DNA of 64,000 bases from Actinocrinis sp035653575 (GTDB taxonomy: Bacteria > Actinomycetota > Actinomycetes > Streptomycetales > Catenulisporaceae), in the NCBI RefSeq assembly GCF_035653575.1, contig NZ_DASRBQ010000002.1, positions 20,212 to 84,211 of the forward strand, in the 5' to 3' direction. Positions 23,473 to 31,658 of the stretch are shown here, piece after piece. The position numbers and the translations under genes are program-made. The notes under the pieces are model-generated. The model saw only the letters and a program-made list of their open reading frames with translations, was not told where the DNA came from and searched no databases. Every line of letters starts with the position of its first letter. Within the stretch, counting starts at the first letter, position 1.

Positions 23473-23816
23473 ACGAGGCCGTGACCGCCATAGACGACGA
23501 GCTCTGGTCGGCGGTGGGCGATCCGATGCGCCGCCGGATGCTCGACCTGCTGCTGTCTCAGGGCGGCGGCACGGCGACGACGCTCAGCGAACAGCTGCCC
23601 GTCACCCGCCAGGCCGTCGCCAAGCACCTGGCGCTGCTCGACCGAGTCGGACTGGTGCACATGTCGCCATCCGGCCGCGAGCGCCTCTACGAAGTCGACG
23701 AAGCCCAACTCGCCCGAGCGGTCGCGCAGCTGTCGGCCGTCGGCGCCACCTGGGACGCCCGGCTGCGGCGGATCAAGCAGATCGCCGAGGCCATCCAGCG
23801 CAGCCAAGACGGCTGA
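23469..23816 (+). CDS. ArsR-family transcriptional repressor
   Basis: A 115-residue winged-helix protein: LWSAVGDPMRRRMLDLLLSQ, recognition region TLSEQLPVTRQAVAKHLALL, and wing VHMSPSGRERLYEV. No cysteine metal-binding motif is present, so it belongs to the non-metal group that accompanies SRPBCC proteins. The GTG start is embedded in the stop of the first SRPBCC gene. It is the probable ligand of the two GCAACC...GGTTGC operators ahead of the operon. Confidence 0.9.
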   Translation: MNEAVTAIDDELWSAVGDPMRRRMLDLLLSQGGGTATTLSEQLPVTRQAVAKHLALLDRVGLVHMSPSGRERLYEVDEAQLARAVAQLSAVGATWDARLRRIKQIAEAIQRSQDG

Positions 23817-23857
23817 CCGCACCCGAACGAACTATGCACCGAGAAAGAGGTACCGGG

Positions 23858-24298
23858 ATGTTCGACATCCTGCACCGAATCGGCGTCACCGCGTCCCCCG
23901 ACGAGGTCTACACGGCTTTGACCACGGTCGACGGGCTGGCAGGTTGGTGGACGCAGGACACGGAAGGCGACGGGGAGACCGGCGGCCTGCTCAAGTTCCG
24001 CTTCGACGTCGGCGGCTTCGACATGAAGGTCCTGGACGCCCGGCCCGCCGAGCTTGTGCTCTGGGAAGTGGTCGAAGGACCGGCCGAGTGGGTCGGCACG
24101 CGGATCCGCTTCGAGCTCAAGCAGGAGGACGGCTTCACGATCGTGCTGTTCCGGCACGAGGGATGGCGGGAGCCGGTGGAGTTCATGTACCACTGCAGCA
24201 CGAAATGGGCGACCTTCCTGATGAGCCTGAAGCGGATGGTCGAGACCGGCAAGGGCGAACCCGCGCCGAACGACGTGAAGATCAGCAACTGGCATTAG
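23858..24298 (+). CDS. SRPBCC (AHSA1-type) protein, second copy
   Basis: A 146-residue START-like protein: MFDILHRIGVTASPDEVYTA, LAGWWTQDTEGD, and the C-terminal helix STKWATFLMSLKRMVETG. It is clearly diverged from the first copy in the operon, which suggests two related but distinct ligands or a heteromeric role. The ATG at 23858 has AAAGAGG seven bases upstream. An ATG at 23834 is in frame but lacks a site. It is 41 bp behind arsR in the same direction and so probably co-transcribed. Confidence 0.85.
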   Translation: MFDILHRIGVTASPDEVYTALTTVDGLAGWWTQDTEGDGETGGLLKFRFDVGGFDMKVLDARPAELVLWEVVEGPAEWVGTRIRFELKQEDGFTIVLFRHEGWREPVEFMYHCSTKWATFLMSLKRMVETGKGEPAPNDVKISNWH

Positions 24299-24355
24299 GC
24301 CCTGTTTGGAAAGTCTCGTCTGGGCCGCGGCGCCTGCCACGGCGGTGCCGCTTGC

Positions 24356-25282
24356 TCAGGTGCGCCGCTTCGGTACCGGAACGCGCATCAGGTCCTCGGC
24401 GACGCGCAGCTCGCCGCTGTAGTGCTCGCGGGCCTCCCGGTAGAACGCCGCGGGGTCCTGGTAGCGCCGCGAGAAGTGAGTGAGCAGCAGCGAGCGCACC
24501 CCGCACTCGGTCGCCACCCGCGCGGCCTGACCGGCCGTCAGGTGCCCGTAGTCGGCGGCGAGCTTCGCGTCGGCGGCCAGGAAGGTGGACTCGATGATGA
24601 GCAGGTCGACGCCCTGGGCCAGTTCGTAGACTCCGTCGCACAGGCGCGTGTCCATCACGAAGGCCACCGACTGCCCGGGACGCAGCACGCTGATCTCCTC
24701 CAGGGTGATCGTGCGCCCCTCGTGCTCCAACACGCCCCGATGCTGCAGCTCGCCGACCGCCGGACCACTGATCCCCGCCGCGGCGAGGCGGTCCGGCAGG
24801 ATGCGGCGCGAGTCCGGCTCGGTCAGCCGGTAGCCGTAGGCCTCGATGCCGTGGTCGAGGCGTACGGCCGTCAGCCGGCCGAAGCTCTCGTCGGCGAGCA
24901 CGGCGCGCTCCCCCTCCACGGGCTCCTCGGCGGGTTCCTCGCGCAGCACCTTCTCGGCGTAGTCGGGGTAAAGCCAGCGCAGCCGCGCGAAGGACTCCCG
25001 CCCGGAGGCCGGGTAGTGACAGTGCACCAGGTGCTCGACGCCGTCGAGCGCTATGCGGGAAAGCACTCCGGGCAGGCCGAAGCAGTGGTCGCCGTGGAAG
25101 TGGGTCACGCAGATGCGGGTGACGTCGTGCACGGAAACGCCCGCGAGCGTCATCTGCCGCTGCGTGCCCTCGCCGGGATCGAACAGGAAGCCCTGATCGT
25201 CCCAGCGCAGGAAGTAGCCGTTGTGGTTGCGGGCACGCGTCGGTACCTGGCTCGCGGTGCCCAATACCACCAGTTCACGCAT
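24356..25282 (-). CDS. rnz: Ribonuclease Z
   Basis: A 308-residue metallo-beta-lactamase-fold nuclease that trims the 3' ends of tRNA precursors. Zinc ligands are visible in THFHGDHCFGLPG, in the Asp of FVMDTRLCDG and in the His of LLLTHFSRRY. The start region LVVLGTASQVPTRARNHNGY and FDPGEGTQRQM are diagnostic of RNase Z rather than other MBL proteins. Length is normal. It is convergent with the SRPBCC operon. Confidence 0.94.
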   Translation of the reverse strand: MRELVVLGTASQVPTRARNHNGYFLRWDDQGFLFDPGEGTQRQMTLAGVSVHDVTRICVTHFHGDHCFGLPGVLSRIALDGVEHLVHCHYPASGRESFARLRWLYPDYAEKVLREEPAEEPVEGERAVLADESFGRLTAVRLDHGIEAYGYRLTEPDSRRILPDRLAAAGISGPAVGELQHRGVLEHEGRTITLEEISVLRPGQSVAFVMDTRLCDGVYELAQGVDLLIIESTFLAADAKLAADYGHLTAGQAARVATECGVRSLLLTHFSRRYQDPAAFYREAREHYSGELRVAEDLMRVPVPKRRT

Positions 25283-25347
25283 ATTCGAAGACTAACGGCG
25301 GCCAACCTGACGGCGTATCGGATTAACCGGTGTCTGGCATGGAAACG

Positions 25348-26883
25348 TCAGAACAACGAGCTGAGCGCAGTGCCGTCCGGCGAGCCGAGCCCCGTGCAGG
25401 CGTCCCATCCAGGACCGGCCCGGTACGCGCCGTTGCTGCCCTCGACCACGTCCCGGAAGCCCGGCTGCGCTACGCCAGGTGCGACGTTGGCATACAGCTT
25501 CGGCTGCAGCAGGCCGAGCGGCTTGCCGCCGCGCTGCGCGAGCCGGCAGACCAGAGCGGCCCACAGTGGTGCTACCGCGCTCGTGCCGCCGACGACGCCG
25601 GGCTGCCCATCGACGTAGATCTGATAACCGGTCTGCGGGTCGGCGTTGCCGGCGACGTCCGGCACACCCCGGCCCGACGCCGGAACGCCCGCATTCGCCT
25701 GCCAGCTCGGCATGGTGAACGACGTCGAGACGCCGCCGCCGGTCGCTCCGCCGCTGGTGCCGTCGTTCCACACGGTCTCGCCGCTTATGGCGCCCGAGCC
25801 GTTGAGCGTAAGCCGGGTGCCGCCGCAGCCGAGCACGTGCGGGCTGGAGGCGGGGAAGTCGCAGTGCGGCGCGCCGTCCGACTCGTTGTCGCTCGATCCG
25901 TTGTCCCCGGCGGCGGCCAGCACGGTGGCCCCGAGTGCGATGGCGTCGGCGCACGCCTGGTCCAGCGCGTCGCGGGCCTGCGCGGTCCAGGAGTCCTCGG
26001 GACCGCCCCAACTGATCGAGATGGCCGCCGGGGTGGGGGTGGCGTGCGCGGCGGCGGTCACCGCGTCGACGAAGCCCTGGTCGGTGTTCGGCGCGAAGTA
26101 GACGACCTGGGCCGCGCCCGGCGCCAGCGCCCCGGCCACTTCGATGTCGAGCAGCACCTCGCCGTCCGCGCTGTTGGGGTCGCCGGTGGGGCTGTTCGCG
26201 CCGCCGTCCACGGGGACCGCGGTGACCGACGGGGTGGCCAGCCCCAGTCCGCTGAAGTAGCTGTCCAGGTCGCTCTGGGCGTAGCCGCCGCCGAGCTCGA
26301 TGATCGCGAGGGTCTGCCCGGAGCCGTCGTACTGGGCCGGGAAGCCGTAGGCGGCGCCGACCTGAACCGCCGAGTACGAGGTGGCCTGCCCAGCTGCTGG
26401 CGCGAACCGGAAATACGCGCGGGCCTGCGGGCGGTTGTCGATGCCGAGGACCGCGGTCACCACTCCGGAGAGCGCGTTCGGCAGGTTCAGCTGCCCGGTG
26501 CGGTAGCGGTGCACTACTCCGTCCGGGGAGAGCGGATGCGGGCTGCGTACGAGCGAGACGGAGGTGCCGAATGCGTCGGCGAACGCTGACACGGGCCCTT
26601 CCGCCACGAGTCGGCGCGCTCCAGGGTCGGCGTCGATCACGTCGATCCCGTGCCGGGCCAGGGTTTCCCGGACGTGCTCGACGTCGTCAGGGTCCGCGCC
26701 GTAGTGGGAGCGCAGTTCGTCGCGGGTCAGCCGGCGCAGTCCGGCGGAGACCTCGGCCGGCAGGTTTTGCCGACGCCGCAGATATAGGCTCACCTGGATG
26801 CGCTCCTGCGGATCCGCGGGTCCCAGGACCTCGGAGCGGGGCAACGGCCGGCGGTGCGAAGCGGCGAGTTCCATACTGCACAT
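25348..26883 (-). CDS. Sedolisin (S53) serine-carboxyl peptidase, kumamolisin-like
   Basis: A 511-residue S53 peptidase. The pro-domain occupies about residues 20-165 (RIQVSLYLRRRQ, VRETLARHGIDVIDADPG). Catalytic Glu and Asp are in GEVLLDIEVAG (about residue 240), the oxyanion Asp is in AAAGDNGSSDN, and the nucleophile Ser is in VVGGTSAVAPLW. The calcium-site region is near FRDVVEGSNGAYRAGPGWD. Sedolisins are acid-active endopeptidases. There is no signal peptide at the N-terminus (MCSMELAASHRR), as in several bacterial kumamolisins, so the export route is unclear. Start at 26883 or 26874. It is divergent from the osmoprotectant transporter. Confidence 0.92.
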   Translation of the reverse strand: MCSMELAASHRRPLPRSEVLGPADPQERIQVSLYLRRRQNLPAEVSAGLRRLTRDELRSHYGADPDDVEHVRETLARHGIDVIDADPGARRLVAEGPVSAFADAFGTSVSLVRSPHPLSPDGVVHRYRTGQLNLPNALSGVVTAVLGIDNRPQARAYFRFAPAAGQATSYSAVQVGAAYGFPAQYDGSGQTLAIIELGGGYAQSDLDSYFSGLGLATPSVTAVPVDGGANSPTGDPNSADGEVLLDIEVAGALAPGAAQVVYFAPNTDQGFVDAVTAAAHATPTPAAISISWGGPEDSWTAQARDALDQACADAIALGATVLAAAGDNGSSDNESDGAPHCDFPASSPHVLGCGGTRLTLNGSGAISGETVWNDGTSGGATGGGVSTSFTMPSWQANAGVPASGRGVPDVAGNADPQTGYQIYVDGQPGVVGGTSAVAPLWAALVCRLAQRGGKPLGLLQPKLYANVAPGVAQPGFRDVVEGSNGAYRAGPGWDACTGLGSPDGTALSSLF

Positions 26884-26981
26884 TGATATCCCACGCCGCG
26901 TCAGTCCGCGACCTCTGCGGCGATCGGCGTGCCGTGCGGCATATCAACACACCGTCGCGGCCCCGCCGGTTTTGCCGCAGG

Positions 26982-27010
26982 TTGACAGCTCAGACAGCAC
27001 CAGACAACTA
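26982..27010 (+). promoter_or_regulatory. Probable promoter of the OpuC-type operon
   Basis: TTGACA at 26982-26987 is a consensus -35. The -10 is weaker: AACTAT-like bases follow after about 18 bp. The resulting leader of about 30 bases supports the TTG start at 27047. Confidence 0.4.
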
Positions 27011-27046
27011 TTGAGGCTTCGCAGGCCGCCCTGGTTAGGGAGTACC

Positions 27047-28312
27047 TTGATATCCTTCGAGCGGGTGACTAAAAGGTATCCGGACGGCACCGTCGCGGTG
27101 AACGAGCTGAGCTTCGCCGCTCCGGACGGCGCGATCACGGTGCTGGTCGGCCCGTCCGGCTGTGGGAAGACCACCTCGCTGCGCATGGTCAACCGGCTGA
27201 TCGAACCGACCGAGGGCCGGATCGCGATCGACGGGACGGACGTGCGCGCCCGGCCCGCCGCCGAGCTTCGCCGCTCGATCGGTTACGTCATCCAGCACGC
27301 CGGCCTCTTCCCGCACCGCACCATCGCGGACAACATCGCCACCGTGCCGCGGCTGCTGGGCACCGACCGGCGTACCGCGCGGGCCCGGGCGCACGAGCTG
27401 ATGGAACTGGTCGGCCTTGACCCGTCGCTGGCCAAGCGCTACCCCTACCAGCTGTCCGGCGGCCAGCAGCAGCGCGTCGGCGTGGCCAGGGCGCTGGCCG
27501 CGGATCCGCCGGTGCTGCTGATGGACGAGCCGTTCTCCGCGGTCGACCCGATCGTGCGCAAGGGCTTGCAGGAGGAGTTCCTGCGCATCCAGGGTGAGGT
27601 CGCCAAGACCATCCTGTTCGTCACGCACGACATCGATGAGGCGATCAAGCTCGGCGACAAGATCGCGGTGCTGCGCGAGGGCGGCATACTCGCGCAGTTC
27701 GACTCCCCGGAGCGGCTGCTGGCCGAGCCCGCGGACGAGTTCGTGGAGCAGTTCCTCGGCCGCGACCGGGGCATCCGCCGGCTGACCTTCTACACGAGCA
27801 CGGGCCTGAGCCTGCAGGAGGGCCCGGTGGTCGCCTCCGACACCCCGGCCCTCTCGGCGCGCGACGCGGCGCTGTCCGCCGGAACGCCGTGGCTGCTGAT
27901 CGTGGACGCCGACCGGCGGCCGCTGGGCTGGGCCGAACCGGCCGCCCTGCCGGAGCAGGGGCCGGTCGGCAACGCCCGGCTGACCGGGTTCGGGCACTCG
28001 TTCGTCCCGGGCGCCGACTCGCTGCGCGCCGCCCTCGACGCTGCGGTCCTCTCCCCCACCGGCTGGGCGGTCGGCACAGACGCCGAGGGCAGGGTGCTCG
28101 GCGTCATCAGCCAGGAGGCCATCGGTTCGGCGATCCGCGCGGCGCACGCCCAGGCGAACACCGAGCGCGAACGCGCCGCCGAGAAGGCAGCGGCCGCCGA
28201 CGAGTCGTCCACGAGCGAGGCCGAGGCCGAGGCGGCGGAAGGGACCGGCGCCGACTCCACCGGATCCGACGCGCCGCCGAGCGACGAGGTACCGCTGGAG
28301 CAGGCCCGATGA
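27047..28312 (+). CDS. Osmoprotectant ABC transporter ATP-binding protein (OpuCA/ProV-like)
   Basis: A 421-residue ATPase. Walker A is GPSGCGKTTSL, the Q-loop is YVIQHAGLFPH, the signature LSGGQQQRVGVARALA, Walker B VLLMDEPFSAVD, and the switch FVTHDIDEAIKLGD. The C-terminal half is a CBS-like regulatory region (LSARDAALSAGTPWLLIVDADRRPLG) and an acidic tail (residues about 385-421). Such CBS modules sense ionic strength in OpuA/OpuC transporters. The start is TTG at 27047 behind AGGGAG; no ATG or GTG fits. ATGA overlap with the permease gene shows coupling. Confidence 0.9.
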   Translation: MISFERVTKRYPDGTVAVNELSFAAPDGAITVLVGPSGCGKTTSLRMVNRLIEPTEGRIAIDGTDVRARPAAELRRSIGYVIQHAGLFPHRTIADNIATVPRLLGTDRRTARARAHELMELVGLDPSLAKRYPYQLSGGQQQRVGVARALAADPPVLLMDEPFSAVDPIVRKGLQEEFLRIQGEVAKTILFVTHDIDEAIKLGDKIAVLREGGILAQFDSPERLLAEPADEFVEQFLGRDRGIRRLTFYTSTGLSLQEGPVVASDTPALSARDAALSAGTPWLLIVDADRRPLGWAEPAALPEQGPVGNARLTGFGHSFVPGADSLRAALDAAVLSPTGWAVGTDAEGRVLGVISQEAIGSAIRAAHAQANTERERAAEKAAAADESSTSEAEAEAAEGTGADSTGSDAPPSDEVPLEQAR

Positions 28313-28968
28313 TCGCGGCGAGCGTCTTCGATCTGCCGAGCTACGTCCAGCACTCCTATCTCGGCCTGCTCGGCGAGCAGCTGGAGGTCTCGCTGGGCGC
28401 GACCGCCGCCGGGCTGCTGGTCTCGCTGCCGATCGGCCAGGCGTGCGCGCGCTGGCGGCTGCTCTACCCGCCGGTGCTCGGCCTGGTGACGGTCGCCTAC
28501 TCGATCCCGTCGCTGGCCCTGTTCGTCTTCCTGATCGACTACACCGGCATCACCGACACCACGCTGTTCATCGCGCTCGCGCTCTACAGCCTGTGCATCC
28601 TGGTGCCGGGCGTGGTGGACGGCATCCGCACGGTGCCGCCGGAGGTGAAGCTGGCCGCGGATGCGATGGGCTACGGCCCGGCCCGCCGCTACTTCCAGGT
28701 GGAGCTGCCGATCGCCGCGCCGACCATCATGGCGGCCGTGCGCGTGGCCACGGTCTCCAGCATCAGCCTGATGAGCATCGGGGCGGTCATCGGGAACCTC
28801 GGCGGCTTCGGGCAGCTGTTCACCACCGGCCTGCGCTCGTTCAACCTGTCGCTGGTCTGGCTCGGACTGTTCAGCCTCGTGGTGCTGGCGCTGCTGTGCG
28901 ACGTGCTGCTGCGCGGCGCGCAACGCCTGATGACCCCGTGGGCCGACCGCAGGAGCGCGCGAGCATGA
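28309..28968 (+). CDS. Osmoprotectant ABC transporter permease (OpuCB-like)
   Basis: A 219-residue membrane protein with about five to six helices and the EAA loop VKLAADAMGYGPARRYFQVELPIA that docks on the ATPase. Typical of the OpuC/YehY permeases for glycine betaine, choline or similar compatible solutes. It starts within the ATPase stop (ATGA) and ends within the next start (ATGA), so the three genes form one translational unit. Confidence 0.9.
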   Translation: MIAASVFDLPSYVQHSYLGLLGEQLEVSLGATAAGLLVSLPIGQACARWRLLYPPVLGLVTVAYSIPSLALFVFLIDYTGITDTTLFIALALYSLCILVPGVVDGIRTVPPEVKLAADAMGYGPARRYFQVELPIAAPTIMAAVRVATVSSISLMSIGAVIGNLGGFGQLFTTGLRSFNLSLVWLGLFSLVVLALLCDVLLRGAQRLMTPWADRRSARA

Positions 28969-29630
28969 TCGAGTATCTTCGCCAGTTCTTCTCCGACCCG
29001 CGGTTCCAGAGCGGGTACGACGGCATCTGGCAGCGGATCGCGGAGCACTGCTGGTACTCGCTTATCGCGTTCCTGTGCGCGGCCGCGATCGGACTGCCGC
29101 TTGCCCTGCTGACCGGCCACCTTGGGCGCGGCGACGGGCCCATCGCGGCGCTGGCCGCGGTCGGCCGTGCGATGCCGAGCCTGGGCCTGATCGTGCTGCT
29201 CGCGGTCAAGATCGGGGTGTTCAACTTCAACGCCGCGCTCATCCCGCTGGTGGCGCTGGCCGTGCCGCCGATCCTGCTGACCACGCACGAGGGCCTGCGC
29301 GCGGTGGACCGTTCCGTGGTCGACGCGGCGCGCGGCATGGGCATGCGACCGCTGCAGGTGCTGTTCCGGGTCGAGGTCCCCTCGGCGCTGCCGCTGATCC
29401 TCAGCGGCCTGCGCACGGCGGCGGTTCAGGTGGTGGCGACCACCACGATCGCCGCGGTGATCTCGTTCGGCGGGCTCGGCAGGTACGTCGTGGACGGCCT
29501 TTCGCAGTACCAGTACTACCAGGTCGTCGGCGGCGGGTTCCTCGTCGTGCTGCTCTCGGTCGCCACGCTCGTGCTGTTCTCGGCGATCTCACGGCTGGCC
29601 ATCTCCCCGGGCCTGCGCCGCAACCGTTGA
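28965..29630 (+). CDS. Osmoprotectant ABC transporter permease (OpuCD-like)
   Basis: A 221-residue second permease subunit. The EAA loop is VVDAARGMGMRPLQVLFRVEVP. Membrane helices include SLIAFLCAAAIGLPLALLTG and the C-terminal VVLLSVATLVLFSAISRL. It forms a heterodimeric channel with the preceding gene product. The matching binding protein is not next in line but 4.7 kb further (34330). Confidence 0.9.
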   Translation: MIEYLRQFFSDPRFQSGYDGIWQRIAEHCWYSLIAFLCAAAIGLPLALLTGHLGRGDGPIAALAAVGRAMPSLGLIVLLAVKIGVFNFNAALIPLVALAVPPILLTTHEGLRAVDRSVVDAARGMGMRPLQVLFRVEVPSALPLILSGLRTAAVQVVATTTIAAVISFGGLGRYVVDGLSQYQYYQVVGGGFLVVLLSVATLVLFSAISRLAISPGLRRNR

Positions 29631-29640
29631 GGACGGCGGC

Positions 29641-30123
29641 GTGGACCCGCAGCGGGTGATCCTTCGGAAGATGACACCGCAGGAGTACGACGCCGCCACC
29701 AAGCACCGCGAAGCAGAGTCAGTGCGCGTACTCAGCAGGCTCATGCCCGAGGACGTGGCACGAGAGCGGGTCCTGCAGGGCACGGCGCGGTTCCTGCCCG
29801 ACGGTCTCGAGACGGCCGGGCACCATCTGCTGACGGCGGAGAACGGCTCGGGACAGGCCGTGGGGAACGCGTGGGTCGGGCCCGATCCGAGTCAGGCCGC
29901 GGGTGCCGCGAGCGCCGCGTGGCTGTATGACATCAACGTTTTTGCTCCCTTTCGGCGTCGCGGATACGGCGCTGCCATCCTCGCGGCCGTCGAGGAGCTC
30001 ATCGCCCGCGAGGGCAGGACGGCCCTGGGATTGAACGTCGTGGGCGACAACGAGGCGGCCATCGCCCTTTATCGCCGCAGCGGCTACGACGTGACGTCGA
30101 TGACCATGCGTAAGACGCTTTAG
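29641..30123 (+). CDS. GNAT-family N-acetyltransferase
   Basis: A 160-residue acetyltransferase. The acetyl-CoA binding motif A is INVFAPFRRRGYGAAILAAV, and motif B is LGLNVVGDNEAAIALYRRSGY. The N-terminal half has a long acidic/basic helix (KHREAESVRVLSRLMPED). The acceptor substrate cannot be read from sequence. GTG start at 29641, ten bases behind the permease stop, so it may ride on the osmoprotectant operon. Confidence 0.88.
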   Translation: MDPQRVILRKMTPQEYDAATKHREAESVRVLSRLMPEDVARERVLQGTARFLPDGLETAGHHLLTAENGSGQAVGNAWVGPDPSQAAGAASAAWLYDINVFAPFRRRGYGAAILAAVEELIAREGRTALGLNVVGDNEAAIALYRRSGYDVTSMTMRKTL

Positions 30124-30149
30124 CGGACGCACCGTTGAGCGGACGCAAA

Positions 30150-30175
30150 ACGGCCCCCGGTTCGCCGGGGGCCGT
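30150..30175. terminator. TTCG-tetraloop bidirectional terminator
   Basis: Perfect 11-bp stem (ACGGCCCCCGG and its complement) around a TTCG loop. Placed between the convergent GNAT gene and the conservon, it should end both transcripts. Confidence 0.88.
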
Positions 30176-30191
30176 GAAAGTCGTCGTGCCG

Positions 30192-30812
30192 TCAGGCTGC
30201 TGCCACGGCACGCGCGAGGGCGTGTTCGAGCACGACCACCAGCGAGTCGCGCACCGAGCCTTGGTCGCGTGCGTCGAAGGACAACACCGGCACCTCGTCG
30301 GCGACGTCCAGCGCTTCGCGTACCGCATCGAGTGGGTGGGTGAGGTCGCCGTCGAAGGTGTTGACCGCGACCGCGAACGGCATCCCCTTGCGCTCGAAGT
30401 AGTCCACGGCGGGGAAGCAGTCGTCCAGGCGGCGGCTGTCCACGACCACCAGGGCGCCAAGGGCGCCTTCGGTCACGTCGTCCCACATGAAGCCGAAGCG
30501 GTCCTGTCCCGGGGTGCCGAACAGGTAGAGCTTGAGCGTGGGGTCCAGGGTGAGGCAGCCGAAGTCCATGGCCACCGTCGTGGTGGTCTTGTTGGGGGTC
30601 AGCGAGACGTCGTCGATGCCGGCGGCGACCTCGGTGATCGACGCCTCCGTGGTCAGCGGCTCGATCTCGGAGACCGCGGCCACCGCGGTGGTCTTGCCGA
30701 CGCCGAAGCCGCCCGCGACGACCATCTTGACCGGCAGCGGGGGCCGGACGGCCGTCGCCTGGTCAGTCGGCATCGCGTGAGCCGACGGAAGTGGGGATGG
30801 CGCGGAGCCCAT
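30192..30812 (-). CDS. cvnD: CvnD: Ras-like small GTPase of a conservon
   Basis: A 206-residue member of the MglA-like GTPases found in actinomycete conservons. The P-loop is AGGFGVGKTTAV (about residues 33-44), the switch region includes TPNKTTTTVAMDFG, and G3 is LFGTPGQDRFGFMW. G4 reads VAVNTFDG, with Thr-Phe in place of the usual NKxD, as in the family. The start at 30812 has GAAGGG six bases upstream and overlaps cvnC by 50 bases. An ATG at 30773 is the alternative. CvnD works with CvnA, B and C at the membrane in a G-protein-coupled-receptor-like complex. No cvnE cytochrome P450 follows. Confidence 0.92.
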   Translation of the reverse strand: MGSAPSPLPSAHAMPTDQATAVRPPLPVKMVVAGGFGVGKTTAVAAVSEIEPLTTEASITEVAAGIDDVSLTPNKTTTTVAMDFGCLTLDPTLKLYLFGTPGQDRFGFMWDDVTEGALGALVVVDSRRLDDCFPAVDYFERKGMPFAVAVNTFDGDLTHPLDAVREALDVADEVPVLSFDARDQGSVRDSLVVVLEHALARAVAAA

Positions 30813-31203
30813 CGATAACCCTTCGAAGTACGTCGATGTCGGAGGAGGTGCCGGAGCGGGGTACGTGCACCGCGAGCAGCCGACTGGCCCGCAGGTCCCC
30901 CGCGAGCACGCGGACAACGTTCAGATGCAGGCGCAGCTTGACCGCCACCTCGGCGAGGGAGAGCGGGGTGCCGCAGGCCTCGACGATGGCGCGCCGCTCG
31001 AAGGCCAGGGCGCCGAGCTGCCCCAGCCCTTCGGCCGTCGCGACGACCTGGGTCTCCACGGGCAGGCCGGCCTCGGCGGCGACCCGGCCCTCGGTGACCA
31101 TGAACGGCCGGACGGCCGAGGCGCGCTCGGCGCCATGGGTCGCCCCGACGGGGTCCGCCTCCTGGCGGCTCGCCGGGTCGGGCCGTCCGCCCTGCCTGGT
31201 CAC
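30763..31203 (-). CDS. cvnC: CvnC: DUF742 protein of a conservon
   Basis: A 146-residue DUF742 protein (RPFMVTEGRVA, AFERRAIVEACGTPLSLAEVAVKLRLHLNVVRVLAGDL) with a winged-helix-like C-terminal half. It bridges the sensor CvnA/CvnB and the GTPase in conservons. The GTG start overlaps the cvnB stop (GTGA). Confidence 0.92.
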   Translation of the reverse strand: MTRQGGRPDPASRQEADPVGATHGAERASAVRPFMVTEGRVAAEAGLPVETQVVATAEGLGQLGALAFERRAIVEACGTPLSLAEVAVKLRLHLNVVRVLAGDLRASRLLAVHVPRSGTSSDIDVLRRVIDGLRAIPTSVGSRDAD

Positions 31204-31658
31204 CCCGACGCTCCGGCGGCGCCGACGGTGTTCTTCAGCTCGACGATCAGCGCGGGGCTCAGGATCGCGCCGACCCGGTTGGCGAACAGCGTCATCTCGT
31301 AGGCCACGTTGCCGAGCTTGGCGTCCTTGGAGGCCACCACGCCGAGCACCGAGCCGCTACCGATCGAGGAGACCAGCAGGTGCCCGCCGGCCATGTCGAT
31401 GATCACCTTGTTCAGCGCGCCGAGCCCGTAGTTGCCCGCGGCCCCGGCGGCCAGGCTGGTGATGCCGGAGACGATCGCGGCGAGGCGCTCGGAGTCGGCC
31501 TGGTCGCCGGGGCGGGACACGGCTATGAGCAGTCCGTCCGAGGAGACGGCTATCGCGTCGACCACTCCCGCGGTCTCCGCGGCGAAGCGGCTGACCATCC
31601 AGGTGAAATCGGCCGCCGCGGCGCGAAGGCCGTCGGCGTCTGTGGTGGAGGCGGTCAC
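31200..31658 (-). CDS. cvnB: CvnB: roadblock/LC7 protein of a conservon
   Basis: A 152-residue roadblock/LC7 (MglB-like) protein: FTWMVSRFAAETAGVVDAIAVSSDGLLIAVS, then NKVIIDMAGGHLLVSSIGSGSVLGVVA. Such proteins act as regulators or GTPase-activating partners of MglA-like GTPases. GTG start within the cvnA stop (GTGA). Confidence 0.93.
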   Translation of the reverse strand: MTASTTDADGLRAAAADFTWMVSRFAAETAGVVDAIAVSSDGLLIAVSRPGDQADSERLAAIVSGITSLAAGAAGNYGLGALNKVIIDMAGGHLLVSSIGSGSVLGVVASKDAKLGNVAYEMTLFANRVGAILSPALIVELKNTVGAAGASG

